Of a stretch of DNA of 64,000 bases, positions 16,443-25,251 are shown piece by piece (the stretch's first letter is position 1; the number at the start of each line of letters is the position of its first letter). The position numbers and the translations under genes were made by a program. The DNA is from CAZWVI01 sp964637165. GTDB taxonomy: Bacteria > Planctomycetota > UBA1135. The stretch is from NCBI GenBank assembly GCA_964637165.1, contig CAZWVI010000010.1, positions 20,695 to 84,694 of the forward strand, given 5' to 3'. The notes under the pieces are model-generated. The model did no database searches. It saw only the letters and a list, made by a program, of their open reading frames with translations, and was not told the DNA's origin.

Positions 16443-18902
16443 ATGCCCGCTAAGCAACCTCGTTCCCGAACTACCGTCTCCCCCGCCTCACGGAAATTGC
16501 GCAATAATGAACTGCGCTGGACCTGCCCAAAATCGTGGATTCCCAAGAGCCGCAAGTCGGGCGGCGACCCACTGTCGAACTTCATCGGGCAAGAACGCGC
16601 ACTTGAAGCCTTGGAGATGGGTCTTTCAGTAGACGCACCGGGCTACAACATTTTTGTGGCCGGCCTTGAAAGTGGGCAAAAGTTCGCAACTCTGGCCCCT
16701 TTGCTAGAACGGGTGCGCATGAACTGCCAGGGTATGCGCGACCATGTATACGTACATAATTTTGACGACCCAGTACGGCCACAACATTTAAGCTTGCCGA
16801 GCGGAAGTGGCAATCAGTTGGCTCAAGCAATGCGCGACTGGATTGCTGCACTACGCCGCGAAATTCCGCGCGCACTAAATTCAAGTGAACATCAAAGCCG
16901 CCGCGAAAAATTGATTAGGCGTTACGCCAATGCTGAAGAACAACTCTTCCGCCGACTTTCGCGGCGCGCCGGAACTGCGGGATTGAGTTTGATTCAAGTA
17001 GAAGATGAAAGTGGAACTCATCCAGATTTCTTTTTTCCAGTTGACGACAGTGCCATTCCTTTAAATGAAGTTGCCAAGCTCGCGGATGGGAAACGCCCTA
17101 GCGAGGCCAAATTGCGGCGCTTAAAAATGGCCCGCGAAGGATTGTTGGAGCAATTGCAAAAAGCCAGCCACAAATCACGTCTTTTGGGATTGCGCTTAAA
17201 CCGTGAAGTGCAAAATTTGGATGAGCTACGCGTTCAAAACCTTGTTCAAGGATTAACTATTGCCACTTCTGAAGAAGTTGACTGCGACGAAGAGCTGGCC
17301 GCGTGGCTCGGCTCATGCGCAGGATTTGCATTGCGCAACTTACAACTTTTTTATCGCCCAGAAGATCAACAAGCCGACGACGACGATAGCGAGCAGATTG
17401 GCTTAGAAGTCTTTGAAGTTAATGTTGTCCGCTCGGCGCCCAGCGACGACTGTCCAACTATTTTTGAAATTCACCCCAACTACTCGAATTTATTTGGAGC
17501 TGTTGAGCGGCGGCGATTGGGGTCAGGCCCAGGTTTTTTCCACTTGGCAATTCGCCCTGGATCGCTATTGGCGGCTGATGGTGGGGTTTTAGTGTTGCAT
17601 GCGCGTGATATTTTGAAGGAGGCCGAAGTGTGGCGCGCACTAAAACGCACACTCCAAAACCACGTGTTGGAAATCCATACACTCGAAGGTTTATCGCCAC
17701 TTGGAGTAACCGGTGTGCGCCCAGAACCAGCACCGATTGACTTGAAAGTTGTACTGGTTGGTGAGTCGGAGCTTTATGAAACTTTGCAAGAAAGTGATTA
17801 TGATTTCGATGACATCTTTAAAGTAAAAGCCGAATTCGATGAGGAAAAATCTTTAGAGCAACGTAATGTCACTCAACTTTGCCACGCCTTGCGCGAACGC
17901 GCCAAGGACGAAGAGTTGTTGCCGTTTTCAGTCTCGGGACTGCAAGCACTAGTTGAAAGAGCAGTGCGTGATGCCGGGCGACGTTCGCGAATTTCGGCCC
18001 GCGTCAATGACCTTTTCGACTATGCGCGCGAGGCCAATTACTGGGCGCGCAAGAGCCGTAAACGGCGCATTGACCGTAGCGCCGTAGATCGCGCGCGCCA
18101 ACAGTTCCGTCATCAACATGACCTCGAACCGGAGTGGCATAAGCGTTCAGTACTTGAAGGTGTTCAACGTATTGACACCGATGGCGCAGTGGTCGCCAGC
18201 ATCAACGCCTTGACGGTAGTCAGCATCGGCCCGTTAAGTTCTGGACGGGTTGCGCGCATTAGCGCCAGCGTTGCAACCGGCGACGACTCGTGCCTAAACA
18301 TCGAACGCGAAGTTGATCTTAGTGGTCCAATTCACAATAAAGGCATGTTGATTTTGGAAAGTTTCATGCGCAATCGATTTGGACAAAAACGTGCACTTCC
18401 GATTAAAGCGGCGATTGCCTTTGATCAAAGTTATGGGCCAATTGATGGCGACTCCGCCTCAAGCACCGAAACTTACGCGCTACTTTCGGCGATTGGTGGA
18501 TTCCCCTTACGCCAAGATTTGGCGGTCACTGGAGCGGTGAGCATGGATGGCGATATTCTCGCAATCGGTGGTGCCAATGAAAAAATTGCCGGATTTTTCG
18601 AATTGTGTAATGCGCGCGGCCTGACCGGTTCGCAAGGTGTCCTGATTCCGGCCAGCAACGTGGACGACCTCATGCTCGAAGACGACTTGTTGGACGCATG
18701 CAAAGCTGGCAAGTTCCATCTCTACGCGATCGACAATATCGACCAGGGGATTAGTTTGCTGAGCGGTCTTGCTGCTGGGCGGCGGCGCAAAGATGGCAAC
18801 TTCCCACCCGATACAGTGATGGGGCTAGTTGAGGCTGGGCTCGCGCAGTTTGCCGCGGACGATAAAGAAAGTACCACCGACAAGAAAAACCAAAAAGAGT
18901 AG
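16443..18902 (+). CDS. Lon-like ATP-dependent protease (AAA_32/S16 type)
   Basis: 819 residues from the ATG at 16443; a GTG at 16437 is possible. The N-terminal region FIGQERALEALEMGLSVDAP matches the Lon-related AAA_32 family. The protease domain is intact: Ser671 in IDGDSASSTE and Lys714 in GGANEKIAG, 43 residues apart as in Lon. The nucleotide site is poor. At about residues 74-82 the sequence is GLESGQKFA where relatives have a GPPGTGRTT-type loop, and the Walker B region reads GGVLVLHARD. It is probably a cytoplasmic protein-quality protease, possibly with weakened ATPase. Confidence 0.82.
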   Translation: MPAKQPRSRTTVSPASRKLRNNELRWTCPKSWIPKSRKSGGDPLSNFIGQERALEALEMGLSVDAPGYNIFVAGLESGQKFATLAPLLERVRMNCQGMRDHVYVHNFDDPVRPQHLSLPSGSGNQLAQAMRDWIAALRREIPRALNSSEHQSRREKLIRRYANAEEQLFRRLSRRAGTAGLSLIQVEDESGTHPDFFFPVDDSAIPLNEVAKLADGKRPSEAKLRRLKMAREGLLEQLQKASHKSRLLGLRLNREVQNLDELRVQNLVQGLTIATSEEVDCDEELAAWLGSCAGFALRNLQLFYRPEDQQADDDDSEQIGLEVFEVNVVRSAPSDDCPTIFEIHPNYSNLFGAVERRRLGSGPGFFHLAIRPGSLLAADGGVLVLHARDILKEAEVWRALKRTLQNHVLEIHTLEGLSPLGVTGVRPEPAPIDLKVVLVGESELYETLQESDYDFDDIFKVKAEFDEEKSLEQRNVTQLCHALRERAKDEELLPFSVSGLQALVERAVRDAGRRSRISARVNDLFDYAREANYWARKSRKRRIDRSAVDRARQQFRHQHDLEPEWHKRSVLEGVQRIDTDGAVVASINALTVVSIGPLSSGRVARISASVATGDDSCLNIEREVDLSGPIHNKGMLILESFMRNRFGQKRALPIKAAIAFDQSYGPIDGDSASSTETYALLSAIGGFPLRQDLAVTGAVSMDGDILAIGGANEKIAGFFELCNARGLTGSQGVLIPASNVDDLMLEDDLLDACKAGKFHLYAIDNIDQGISLLSGLAAGRRRKDGNFPPDTVMGLVEAGLAQFAADDKESTTDKKNQKE

Positions 18903-18947
18903 AATCGTTCTCTTGAATAGGCCGGCAACCTGGCCGAAAACATAGCA

Positions 18948-19766
18948 ATGCGTTACTTAGACCCACACATTCACTGCGTCTCGCGGACTACCGATGATTA
19001 CGAGAACATGTACCAGGCCGGTGTTCGGGCGGTGGTTGAGCCATCTTTTTGGCTCGGTCAGCCACGAACCAGCGCCGGCACTTTTCGCGATTACTTTTTA
19101 ATGATTCTCGAATGGGAGTGTGAACGCGCCGCCAACTTCGGAATTGAACATCGCTGCACAATTGGGCTAAACCCAAAAGAAGCTAACGACGTAAAATTGG
19201 CGGCTGAGGTTTTAGAAATGTTGCCTGAATTTATGACGCACCCAGGCTGCGTTGCCGTTGGCGAGTTAGGTTACGACGCAATTACTGATGCCGAAGAGCG
19301 CGCATTTATCGCGCAAGTGCTAATGGCCATCGAACATGATTTGCCAATCATGGTGCATACTCCGCACCGCGACAAAGCGCGCGGAACGCAACGCATCATC
19401 GATGTATTAAACGACCTCGGTGCTGATAAAAGCATGACGATTGTTGACCACTCAACCGAGGAAACCACCAAGTTGATTTTGGATTCTGGCTACTGGGCTG
19501 GGCACACTGTTTACCCTGAAACCAAGCTAACCAAGGAACGCTTCGCCAATATCTTTTTTGAATTTGGCACCGAGCGCATGACAGTTAATTCATCTGGTGA
19601 TTGGGGCAAGTCTGACCCGATGGCGGTCGTGAAAACCGCGAGTTTAATTGAACGCTTAGGCGGCAACCCGGACGACATTCAAAAGCTGGTCTGGGACAAT
19701 CCAGTCGAGTTCTACGGCCCAGAACGCCTGATGCTAAATAGTGAGCCTGAAAAGGTTCTCGCTTAA
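18948..19766 (+). CDS. TatD-like metal-dependent hydrolase (COG1099/EboC type)
   Basis: 272 residues. The metal-binding opening DPHIHCVSR is followed by VGELGYD, IMVHTPHRD, TIVDHSTEET and NSSGDWGKSDP, the ligand order of an amidohydrolase-like TIM barrel in the TatD superfamily. The phrases SRTTDDYENM and EPSFWLGQPRTSAGTF are characteristic of the COG1099 branch, which also contains EboC of the eustigmatophyte/bacterial ebo cluster. No other ebo gene is present here. The substrate is unknown; TatD relatives are deoxyribonucleases. A terminator follows at 19847-19880. Confidence 0.8.
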   Translation: MRYLDPHIHCVSRTTDDYENMYQAGVRAVVEPSFWLGQPRTSAGTFRDYFLMILEWECERAANFGIEHRCTIGLNPKEANDVKLAAEVLEMLPEFMTHPGCVAVGELGYDAITDAEERAFIAQVLMAIEHDLPIMVHTPHRDKARGTQRIIDVLNDLGADKSMTIVDHSTEETTKLILDSGYWAGHTVYPETKLTKERFANIFFEFGTERMTVNSSGDWGKSDPMAVVKTASLIERLGGNPDDIQKLVWDNPVEFYGPERLMLNSEPEKVLA

Positions 19767-19846
19767 TTAAGTAACCACCCTTTTAAAGGGGGCTAATCTG
19801 CCACGGAAGCACCCACCGCATTGGGAAAGTCTTCTGGGGATGAAAC

Positions 19847-19880
19847 GCGCCGCCGGCCCACTAGGTCGACGGCGCTTTTT
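19847..19880 (+). terminator. Intrinsic terminator after TatD-like gene
   Basis: Stem GCGCCGCCG (19847-19855) with CGACGGCGC (19867-19875), one mismatch, then TTTTT (19876-19880). Between the TatD-like stop and this hairpin are about 80 nt of non-coding sequence with a palindrome CCCTTTTAAAGGG. That stretch is a long 3' UTR or a possible small RNA; nothing in it was recognised. Confidence 0.8.
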
Positions 19881-19886
19881 GCATTC

Positions 19887-19912
19887 AGACTCTGACCCCA
19901 ACAATTGGGTCA
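19887..19912 (+). repeat. 26-nt hairpin repeat, copy 4
   Basis: AGACTCTGACCCCA, ACAAT, TGGGTCA, folding as TGACCC-C-AA/TTGGGTCA. It begins six bases after the T-run of the preceding terminator and lies three bases beyond the stop of the convergent HtrA-like gene. Confidence 0.88.
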
Positions 19913-19915
19913 CAA

Positions 19916-20953
19916 TTATCCTTTAGAACCCGCTGTTACGCGCAGCTTCAGCCCACGCTTCCCGCGCCAAACTTCCAATTCCAATTCTTGGCCTGGGCGA
20001 GTGGCGGCAATTCTGGCCCTCAGATGGCCGGCACCAAATATTTCAACGCCATCAACACTCAAAATTACATCATTCTTTTTTACTCCGCCGCGGTCGGCTG
20101 GAGAGTCGGGACCGATTTTTTCTACTAGCGCACCGCGCGCTTTTGCAAGCCCTTTGCTGTTCGCGGTGGTGGCATTTATATCGGCAACCTTAACACCAAA
20201 GTAGGCTCGTTTTACCTCCCCGTACTTGACTAAATCCTCGACCACGTTTTGTGCAATCAAAGATGGCACCGCGTAGGAAATTCCCTGCCAGGCATCAACG
20301 CCGCCGACGCTTGAACCGATTGCAGTATTCACACCAACTACTTCGGCGCGCATGTTCAACAACGGCCCACCCGAGGAACCGTGATCTATAAATGCATCAT
20401 GCTGAATGAAATCTTCAAAGCTTCCGGCGCTAAGCTCAAGCACCCGATGCAAACCAGAAACAACTCCCAAGGTCGAAGTTCCAGTTAAGCCAAGCGGATT
20501 GCCCACCGCCATAATCCAATGCCCGTTGCGTAGAGAATCACTGTTGCCCCACGACAATTGACGATGCGCAAAGCCTTCAGGTATTTTTACTACGGCAAGA
20601 TCAGTTTTGGGATCGACGCCAAGCGGGTCGCCCCAAGTGAAACGCCCATCATGTAAAGTGACGCGCAACTTTGAATTCATATCACCCACAACATGATTGT
20701 TAGTAACAACTAATCCGCGCATGGCATCAATGACGAAACCAGTGCCGGCGCCACTTTGCTTGCCGTGCGCACCGCGTTGATCAACACGCAAAAAAACCAT
20801 CGCCCCGAGCGCTTGGTCGGCCAAGCTCGCACTCGATTCAGAAAGTTCCAGCAATTTGCCCGGACCTTCAGGAAGCGATGACTTGAGCGAAGATTCAAAA
20901 AGAGTCCCCGCCAACAGCATGGCAATGGCGAAGAAAAGAGGAATGCGTATCAT
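19916..20953 (-). CDS. HtrA/DegP-type serine protease with one PDZ domain
   Basis: 345 residues with an N-terminal hydrophobic signal or anchor (IPLFFAIAMLLAGTLF). The trypsin-like domain has the triad His87 (TNNHVVG), Asp118 (KTDLAVVKI) and Ser194 (DHGSSGGPLLN). A single C-terminal PDZ domain (about 250-340) contains AYFGVKVADI and VEKIGPDSPADRGGVKKNDV. This is the DegS-like length: periplasmic, one PDZ, likely envelope stress sensing or protein quality control. Divergent from the repeat-domain gene at 21016, with 62 bp between. Confidence 0.87.
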   Translation of the reverse strand: MIRIPLFFAIAMLLAGTLFESSLKSSLPEGPGKLLELSESSASLADQALGAMVFLRVDQRGAHGKQSGAGTGFVIDAMRGLVVTNNHVVGDMNSKLRVTLHDGRFTWGDPLGVDPKTDLAVVKIPEGFAHRQLSWGNSDSLRNGHWIMAVGNPLGLTGTSTLGVVSGLHRVLELSAGSFEDFIQHDAFIDHGSSGGPLLNMRAEVVGVNTAIGSSVGGVDAWQGISYAVPSLIAQNVVEDLVKYGEVKRAYFGVKVADINATTANSKGLAKARGALVEKIGPDSPADRGGVKKNDVILSVDGVEIFGAGHLRARIAATRPGQELELEVWRGKRGLKLRVTAGSKG

Positions 20954-21015
20954 TGTTGCTTAGTTTAGCGATTAGGTTTGAACTGCAATCGCCAGCCATC
21001 TAATCTAACAATCTC

Positions 21016-22476
21016 ATGCCGAAAAAATTCTTACTCCTTACCATTGTAATTCTTGGAGCAATTCTCACCCTGCTGCTTGAACCGACTGCAAATGGCTCTA
21101 CTAAGGAACAAACGCCCGGTCTTTTTGAGGAGTCGTCCAAAATAAGCGATCGCAATAGCGCGAGTGTTGGCGAAGCACAGCAACTTGAGGACCAGCGGAC
21201 GGAAATTGAAGAGCAAGCAGCCATTGATGTGGCTAAGGATCCGGAGTTGGCGACTGTGCAGGTGAAACTATTACAGCCAAACGGACAAGCAGCTCTCGAT
21301 GCGGGGATTCTCCGCGGCAATTCAGGAAATCGCTTCGGCGCGCCCAACTTCACAAATGATGCCGCCTTCGCTGATTCTTCAGGTATTGCCCAACTGCAAC
21401 TCAAGCCAGGCAGCCGCACCATTTTCACAATTGGTGGTGAACGTTGGGTAGCGCAAGAAATAACTGTCGGGGCATTGCAAAAAGGTGATCATAAATTCTT
21501 GGGTGAATTTGTTCTCAGTCCTGCGGCAATAATTCGCGGCACGGTCTACTCACCGGACGACAAGCCGACCTTTGAGGCCAAAATATCTTTGCACAAAGAC
21601 AATGAAAATGAATGGGATAACAAGTTTGCTATCAACACCACTCTTAGCAACATCAATGGTGAGTACAGTTTGGGCTCAGTTCCGCTGGGCAAATGGAAAA
21701 TAATTGCGACCATCAATGATGCGCAACCGCTTATTGAAAAATTAGAACTTGCCGCTGGCGATATTAACACACTTGACTTTCACCTACAGCAAGGCGCAAG
21801 CATTAGTGGCATGGTACTTGACGAAAACGAACAAGCAATTAGCGACGCCAGAATAAAAGTATTTCGCCCGCGTGACCTAAACAATAACTGGGACTATGCA
21901 GCCACGGTTTACGATGTTCTCAATGGCGGCATCAAAGTTGATACTGATGGTAGATTTAAAGTTTATGGTTTAATCGGCGATGGCAAAGATGGCATCGCTG
22001 CTGAAGCTAGCAACTGCGAACAAAGCCTCTTGAATAATGTTCAACCAGGTGATGGCGCAATCATATATCTAAAACGAAAATTTACTTTGGAAGGTCAATT
22101 ATTGGCCGCTGACGGCAGCCCCGCAGCAAATACCAGAATTAGCCTAGTGAACAAATCTCCAGATGGCAATTGGTCTCAGGGTGCCCGAACAGACGAAAAT
22201 GGCAACTTTAATCTTGAGAGCTTAAGTAAAGCAAACTGGAACCTACTGGTCGATTGCGAATTCGGCTCAATCAACAAGAGTATAGATTTAAACGAAGCGT
22301 CAGAGCATGTTTACCAACCAGAGGCAACTAATTGTTTAACCGTTGTTGTTGTTGACTCACACAATAACCCTATTTCAGATATCAACATCAATATTCAAAA
22401 AGAGAATGGGGATGATGATTATTTAAGTAATTCTCAAAACCGCAATACGCGCAGTGACGCAGCAGGTACTTGTTAG
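21016..22476 (+). CDS. Carboxypeptidase-regulatory-like repeat protein, 5' portion before an in-frame TAG
   Basis: 486 residues. It has an N-terminal signal/anchor (KKFLLLTIVILGAILTLLL), then a series of ~90-residue beta-sandwich repeats of the CarboxypepD_reg/Cna-B kind, recognised by FVLSPAAIIRGTVYSPDDKP, LQQGASISGMVLDENEQAIS, FTLEGQLLAADGSPAANTRI and linkers like TDENGNFNLESL. It stops at TAG 22474-22476 in the middle of such a repeat (SDAAGTC, stop, FYGLNGKYKLKV). The frame continues directly in the next entry, so this is probably the first half of one gene. Such proteins are exported and act at the cell surface. Confidence 0.72.
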   Translation: MPKKFLLLTIVILGAILTLLLEPTANGSTKEQTPGLFEESSKISDRNSASVGEAQQLEDQRTEIEEQAAIDVAKDPELATVQVKLLQPNGQAALDAGILRGNSGNRFGAPNFTNDAAFADSSGIAQLQLKPGSRTIFTIGGERWVAQEITVGALQKGDHKFLGEFVLSPAAIIRGTVYSPDDKPTFEAKISLHKDNENEWDNKFAINTTLSNINGEYSLGSVPLGKWKIIATINDAQPLIEKLELAAGDINTLDFHLQQGASISGMVLDENEQAISDARIKVFRPRDLNNNWDYAATVYDVLNGGIKVDTDGRFKVYGLIGDGKDGIAAEASNCEQSLLNNVQPGDGAIIYLKRKFTLEGQLLAADGSPAANTRISLVNKSPDGNWSQGARTDENGNFNLESLSKANWNLLVDCEFGSINKSIDLNEASEHVYQPEATNCLTVVVVDSHNNPISDININIQKENGDDDYLSNSQNRNTRSDAAGTC

Positions 22477-22485
22477 TTTTATGGG

Positions 22486-23814
22486 TTGAACGGTAAATAT
22501 AAATTAAAAGTCCACGGAAAAACCATTATTCAAACGTCAAAAACTCTTTCTCTCTCAACGGGCAAGGATCACCATGAGACTATTGAAGTCGGTTTTGGCG
22601 TGGACCTTAAGCTCACCTTTCAATCACCCACTGGAGCGCCGATTAAAAATTTGCGCGTTGGACTGAACACTCACGATAAAGCGCTTGCGAACATAAACCT
22701 AAGAAAAAGCCGCGGGCAAACTGACAGCAATGGTGAACTTATTTTGCACGGAATTTCTCCTGGGAATTACCTTATTCAACACGGAGACGATTCCAACCCC
22801 AAAAACCGTTATGTGCGGGCAACCAAATCGATGGTGAGAGAACTTGCTGACAGTGGAGTGCCAATAAGCCTGTTAAGTGGCGAGGATGTAGACCGTCTGA
22901 TTGTTTTGGACGACATTGCTAACATCCGAGTACTGGTATTGTCCAAAGGTAAAGCAGTCGCCAATGCCAAGGTAGCCCTTGACCCATTTCCGGAGTTCAC
23001 ACCTGGGGTGGCACAAATTTCTTATGGCCGCCATCAAAATACTGCCAATACTGACGGGGCTGGCATCCACAAATTTTACACAATGAAACCTGGCCGCTAC
23101 AAACTGGCGGCAAGTCGCACCGAGGGAAGCCCAGAGACAATTATGGTCATCGAATTGCTGAGTGGCGACCAGGACGCAAATATCGAACTTGCTAGTGGGC
23201 AAGTTCTTGGCAGCGTGGCCGGCAGTGGTGGTTTACTCGCCGGCGCCACTGTCATTTTGGCCACCAGCAGTAGCCCCGAAACACTTGCCAAAAACTCCAA
23301 ATTGGACTTTTCAAAGTTTCCGATCCGGCGTGGACGCGGTGGGCGTAGCCGTGGGCGAATTAGCTCAAACAGCAGCAAAATTGGTTGCAACAGCACTCGC
23401 ACAGACGGTAGCGGTCATTTCAGCTTCACTAATGTCGATTCAGGGTGGCATACTGTTAGCGTAACCAACGATGCATACATGACTTACAAGTCGGAGCCCT
23501 TTTTACAAGATGGTCGTAGCCTAATCGAGCTCAAACTAATTCAGTTGGAGCCGGCCGCGACTCTGTCCGGAATGATCACCAGATTGAACACAGCCACACC
23601 GAATAATCGGTGGTTTCCCCCAGATCTCATCCTCGAGATGAAGGATGCAAAATATTCGACTTCGGTCACCATTGGCGACGACAATAACTACTTCAAGGGA
23701 AGCTTGAGTCCGGGATTTTATCGAATTCGCATGCCTCAGGAAGACCCACCTTTTGAGAGTGAATGGTTCAAAGTCGGACTTGGAAAAAACCAAAAAGACA
23801 TCGTCTTACCCTAG
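22486..23814 (+). CDS. Carboxypeptidase-regulatory-like repeat protein, 3' portion after the in-frame TAG
   Basis: 442 residues in the same frame as the upstream half, openable from a TTG at 22486. It continues the repeat series (VDLKLTFQSPTGAPIKNLRV, ANIRVLVLSKGKAVANAKV, QVLGSVAGSGGLLAGATV, TRTDGSGHFSFTNVDSGWHT) and has no signal peptide of its own. With the first half it would make a single exported protein of about 930 residues. As it stands it would need stop readthrough or reinitiation, or it is an inactivated remnant. A base error in the assembly is also possible. Ends 98 bp before nqrA. Confidence 0.65.
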   Translation: MNGKYKLKVHGKTIIQTSKTLSLSTGKDHHETIEVGFGVDLKLTFQSPTGAPIKNLRVGLNTHDKALANINLRKSRGQTDSNGELILHGISPGNYLIQHGDDSNPKNRYVRATKSMVRELADSGVPISLLSGEDVDRLIVLDDIANIRVLVLSKGKAVANAKVALDPFPEFTPGVAQISYGRHQNTANTDGAGIHKFYTMKPGRYKLAASRTEGSPETIMVIELLSGDQDANIELASGQVLGSVAGSGGLLAGATVILATSSSPETLAKNSKLDFSKFPIRRGRGGRSRGRISSNSSKIGCNSTRTDGSGHFSFTNVDSGWHTVSVTNDAYMTYKSEPFLQDGRSLIELKLIQLEPAATLSGMITRLNTATPNNRWFPPDLILEMKDAKYSTSVTIGDDNNYFKGSLSPGFYRIRMPQEDPPFESEWFKVGLGKNQKDIVLP

Positions 23815-23912
23815 TTATCAAAGCTGGCAGAGATTACTACAATCCACAGCTAAAGTCCCTCCCGCACCCCCCAGTGGGGAGAGGTTCAATTACCCCAAAT
23901 TCACCCTCCCTG

Positions 23913-25250
23913 ATGAGTGTCACAACCATCCGCAAAGGCTTCAACATCCCGCTCCCAGGCGCGGTGACCGACCACGTAATTGTGGACGGCCCGGCTATTA
24001 AGCAGGTCGCGTTGAAACCTCAGGAAGCTCATGGCATTAAGGTCAAGATGTTGGTGCAAGAAGGTGATGTCGTAAAAATCGGCAGCCCACTTTTTTGTGA
24101 CAAACGCGACCCTGATGTTTTCTTCACTTCACCCGGCGCTGGCAAGGTCGCGGCCATTAACCGCGGCGATAAACGCTTGGCGCTCTCCGTGGTCATTAAT
24201 CTTGCTGACGATCAACACGCTGACTTTGGCAAGCTAGCATTTGGCGATGCCGGTCAAGTTGCAAGTTCTTTGCAGCGCACTGGACTCTGGACTTTATTGC
24301 GCCAACGACCATTCGATAAAGTTGCCGAATCAACGGCCGCTCCGTCTTCACTTTTTGTCACTTGCACTGACACCCACCCACTGGCGGCCCCGCCGCTAGC
24401 AATTCTTGCTGGCCGCGAAGAAGAATTTAAGGCCGGACTTCAAGTGTTGCGCAAGCTAGCACCTCAAACGTTTATGTGCACGGCCCCCGGCGATGACTGG
24501 TCGGCCATGGAAGTTGATGGCGTTAATCAACATAAGTTTAGTGGTCCGCATCCGGCAGGAAATCCTGGCGTTCACATCAATGCACTTGACCCAGTCAGCA
24601 GCAAAAAAACTGTTTGGAATATTGGATTCCAAGAAGTCGCCGAAATTGGCCACCTAGTAAAAACTGGACAATTACCAGTTTCAAGGGTGTTTGCGGCCGT
24701 TGGACCAGCCTTTGACAAGCCAACATTGGTCCGCACACGCCGCGGAGTTTCAACTTCGGAATTACTTGCGGCACATAATTTAACTGGTAAATTACGCGCG
24801 GTGGCCGGTTCGGCTTTAAGTGGCGACGGTGCCACTCCTGGTTCGCCAACCGCTTTCATGGGTTGTCGCGACAACCAAATGTGCGTGCTCAATGACGACC
24901 CACAAAAAGAACTTTTGGGGTGGGCGAATCCAATTGGAAGTCGCCACACTTTCACCAACACTGCGCTAATTAAATTCTTCCGCTCGCGCCACAAATTCGA
25001 CACCGACTTAAACGGTGGTCATCGCGCAATTGTCCCGCTCGGAAATTGGGAAGAAGTAATGCCCATGGACATCATGCCAACCCACCTTATTAAGGCCCTT
25101 GCCGCTGGCGATTTAGAAATGGCCGAGAAGTTAGGTGTACTAGAAGTTGCTGAAGAAGATTTAGCTTTGTGCGAATATTTGGATCAATCTAAAACTGAAG
25201 TTACCGCCCTACTGCGCGCCATGTTAACTCGAATTGAAAAGGAGGGCTGA
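23913..25250 (+). CDS. nqrA: Na+-translocating NADH:quinone reductase subunit A
   Basis: 445 residues from the ATG at 23913 (MSVTTIRKGFNIPLPGAV); the in-frame extension upstream is non-coding in character. The opening I-x-K-G-x-x-I-P-x-x-G, followed by DVVKIGSPLFCDKR and FFTSPGAGKVAAINRG, is the barrel-sandwich domain of NqrA. The middle has PSSLFVTCTDTHPL and ending segments GNWEEVMPMDIMP and DLALCEYL. NqrA is a peripheral cytoplasmic subunit near the quinone site. First gene of nqrABCDEF-apbE. Confidence 0.96.
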   Translation: MSVTTIRKGFNIPLPGAVTDHVIVDGPAIKQVALKPQEAHGIKVKMLVQEGDVVKIGSPLFCDKRDPDVFFTSPGAGKVAAINRGDKRLALSVVINLADDQHADFGKLAFGDAGQVASSLQRTGLWTLLRQRPFDKVAESTAAPSSLFVTCTDTHPLAAPPLAILAGREEEFKAGLQVLRKLAPQTFMCTAPGDDWSAMEVDGVNQHKFSGPHPAGNPGVHINALDPVSSKKTVWNIGFQEVAEIGHLVKTGQLPVSRVFAAVGPAFDKPTLVRTRRGVSTSELLAAHNLTGKLRAVAGSALSGDGATPGSPTAFMGCRDNQMCVLNDDPQKELLGWANPIGSRHTFTNTALIKFFRSRHKFDTDLNGGHRAIVPLGNWEEVMPMDIMPTHLIKALAAGDLEMAEKLGVLEVAEEDLALCEYLDQSKTEVTALLRAMLTRIEKEG

Positions 25251-25251
25251 A

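Noticed and set aside
19783..19795. Palindrome CCCTTTTAAAGGG as a transcription-factor operator
   Set aside because: It lies just after a stop codon in a 3' region, is single-copy in what I could see, and more simply fits an RNA stem.
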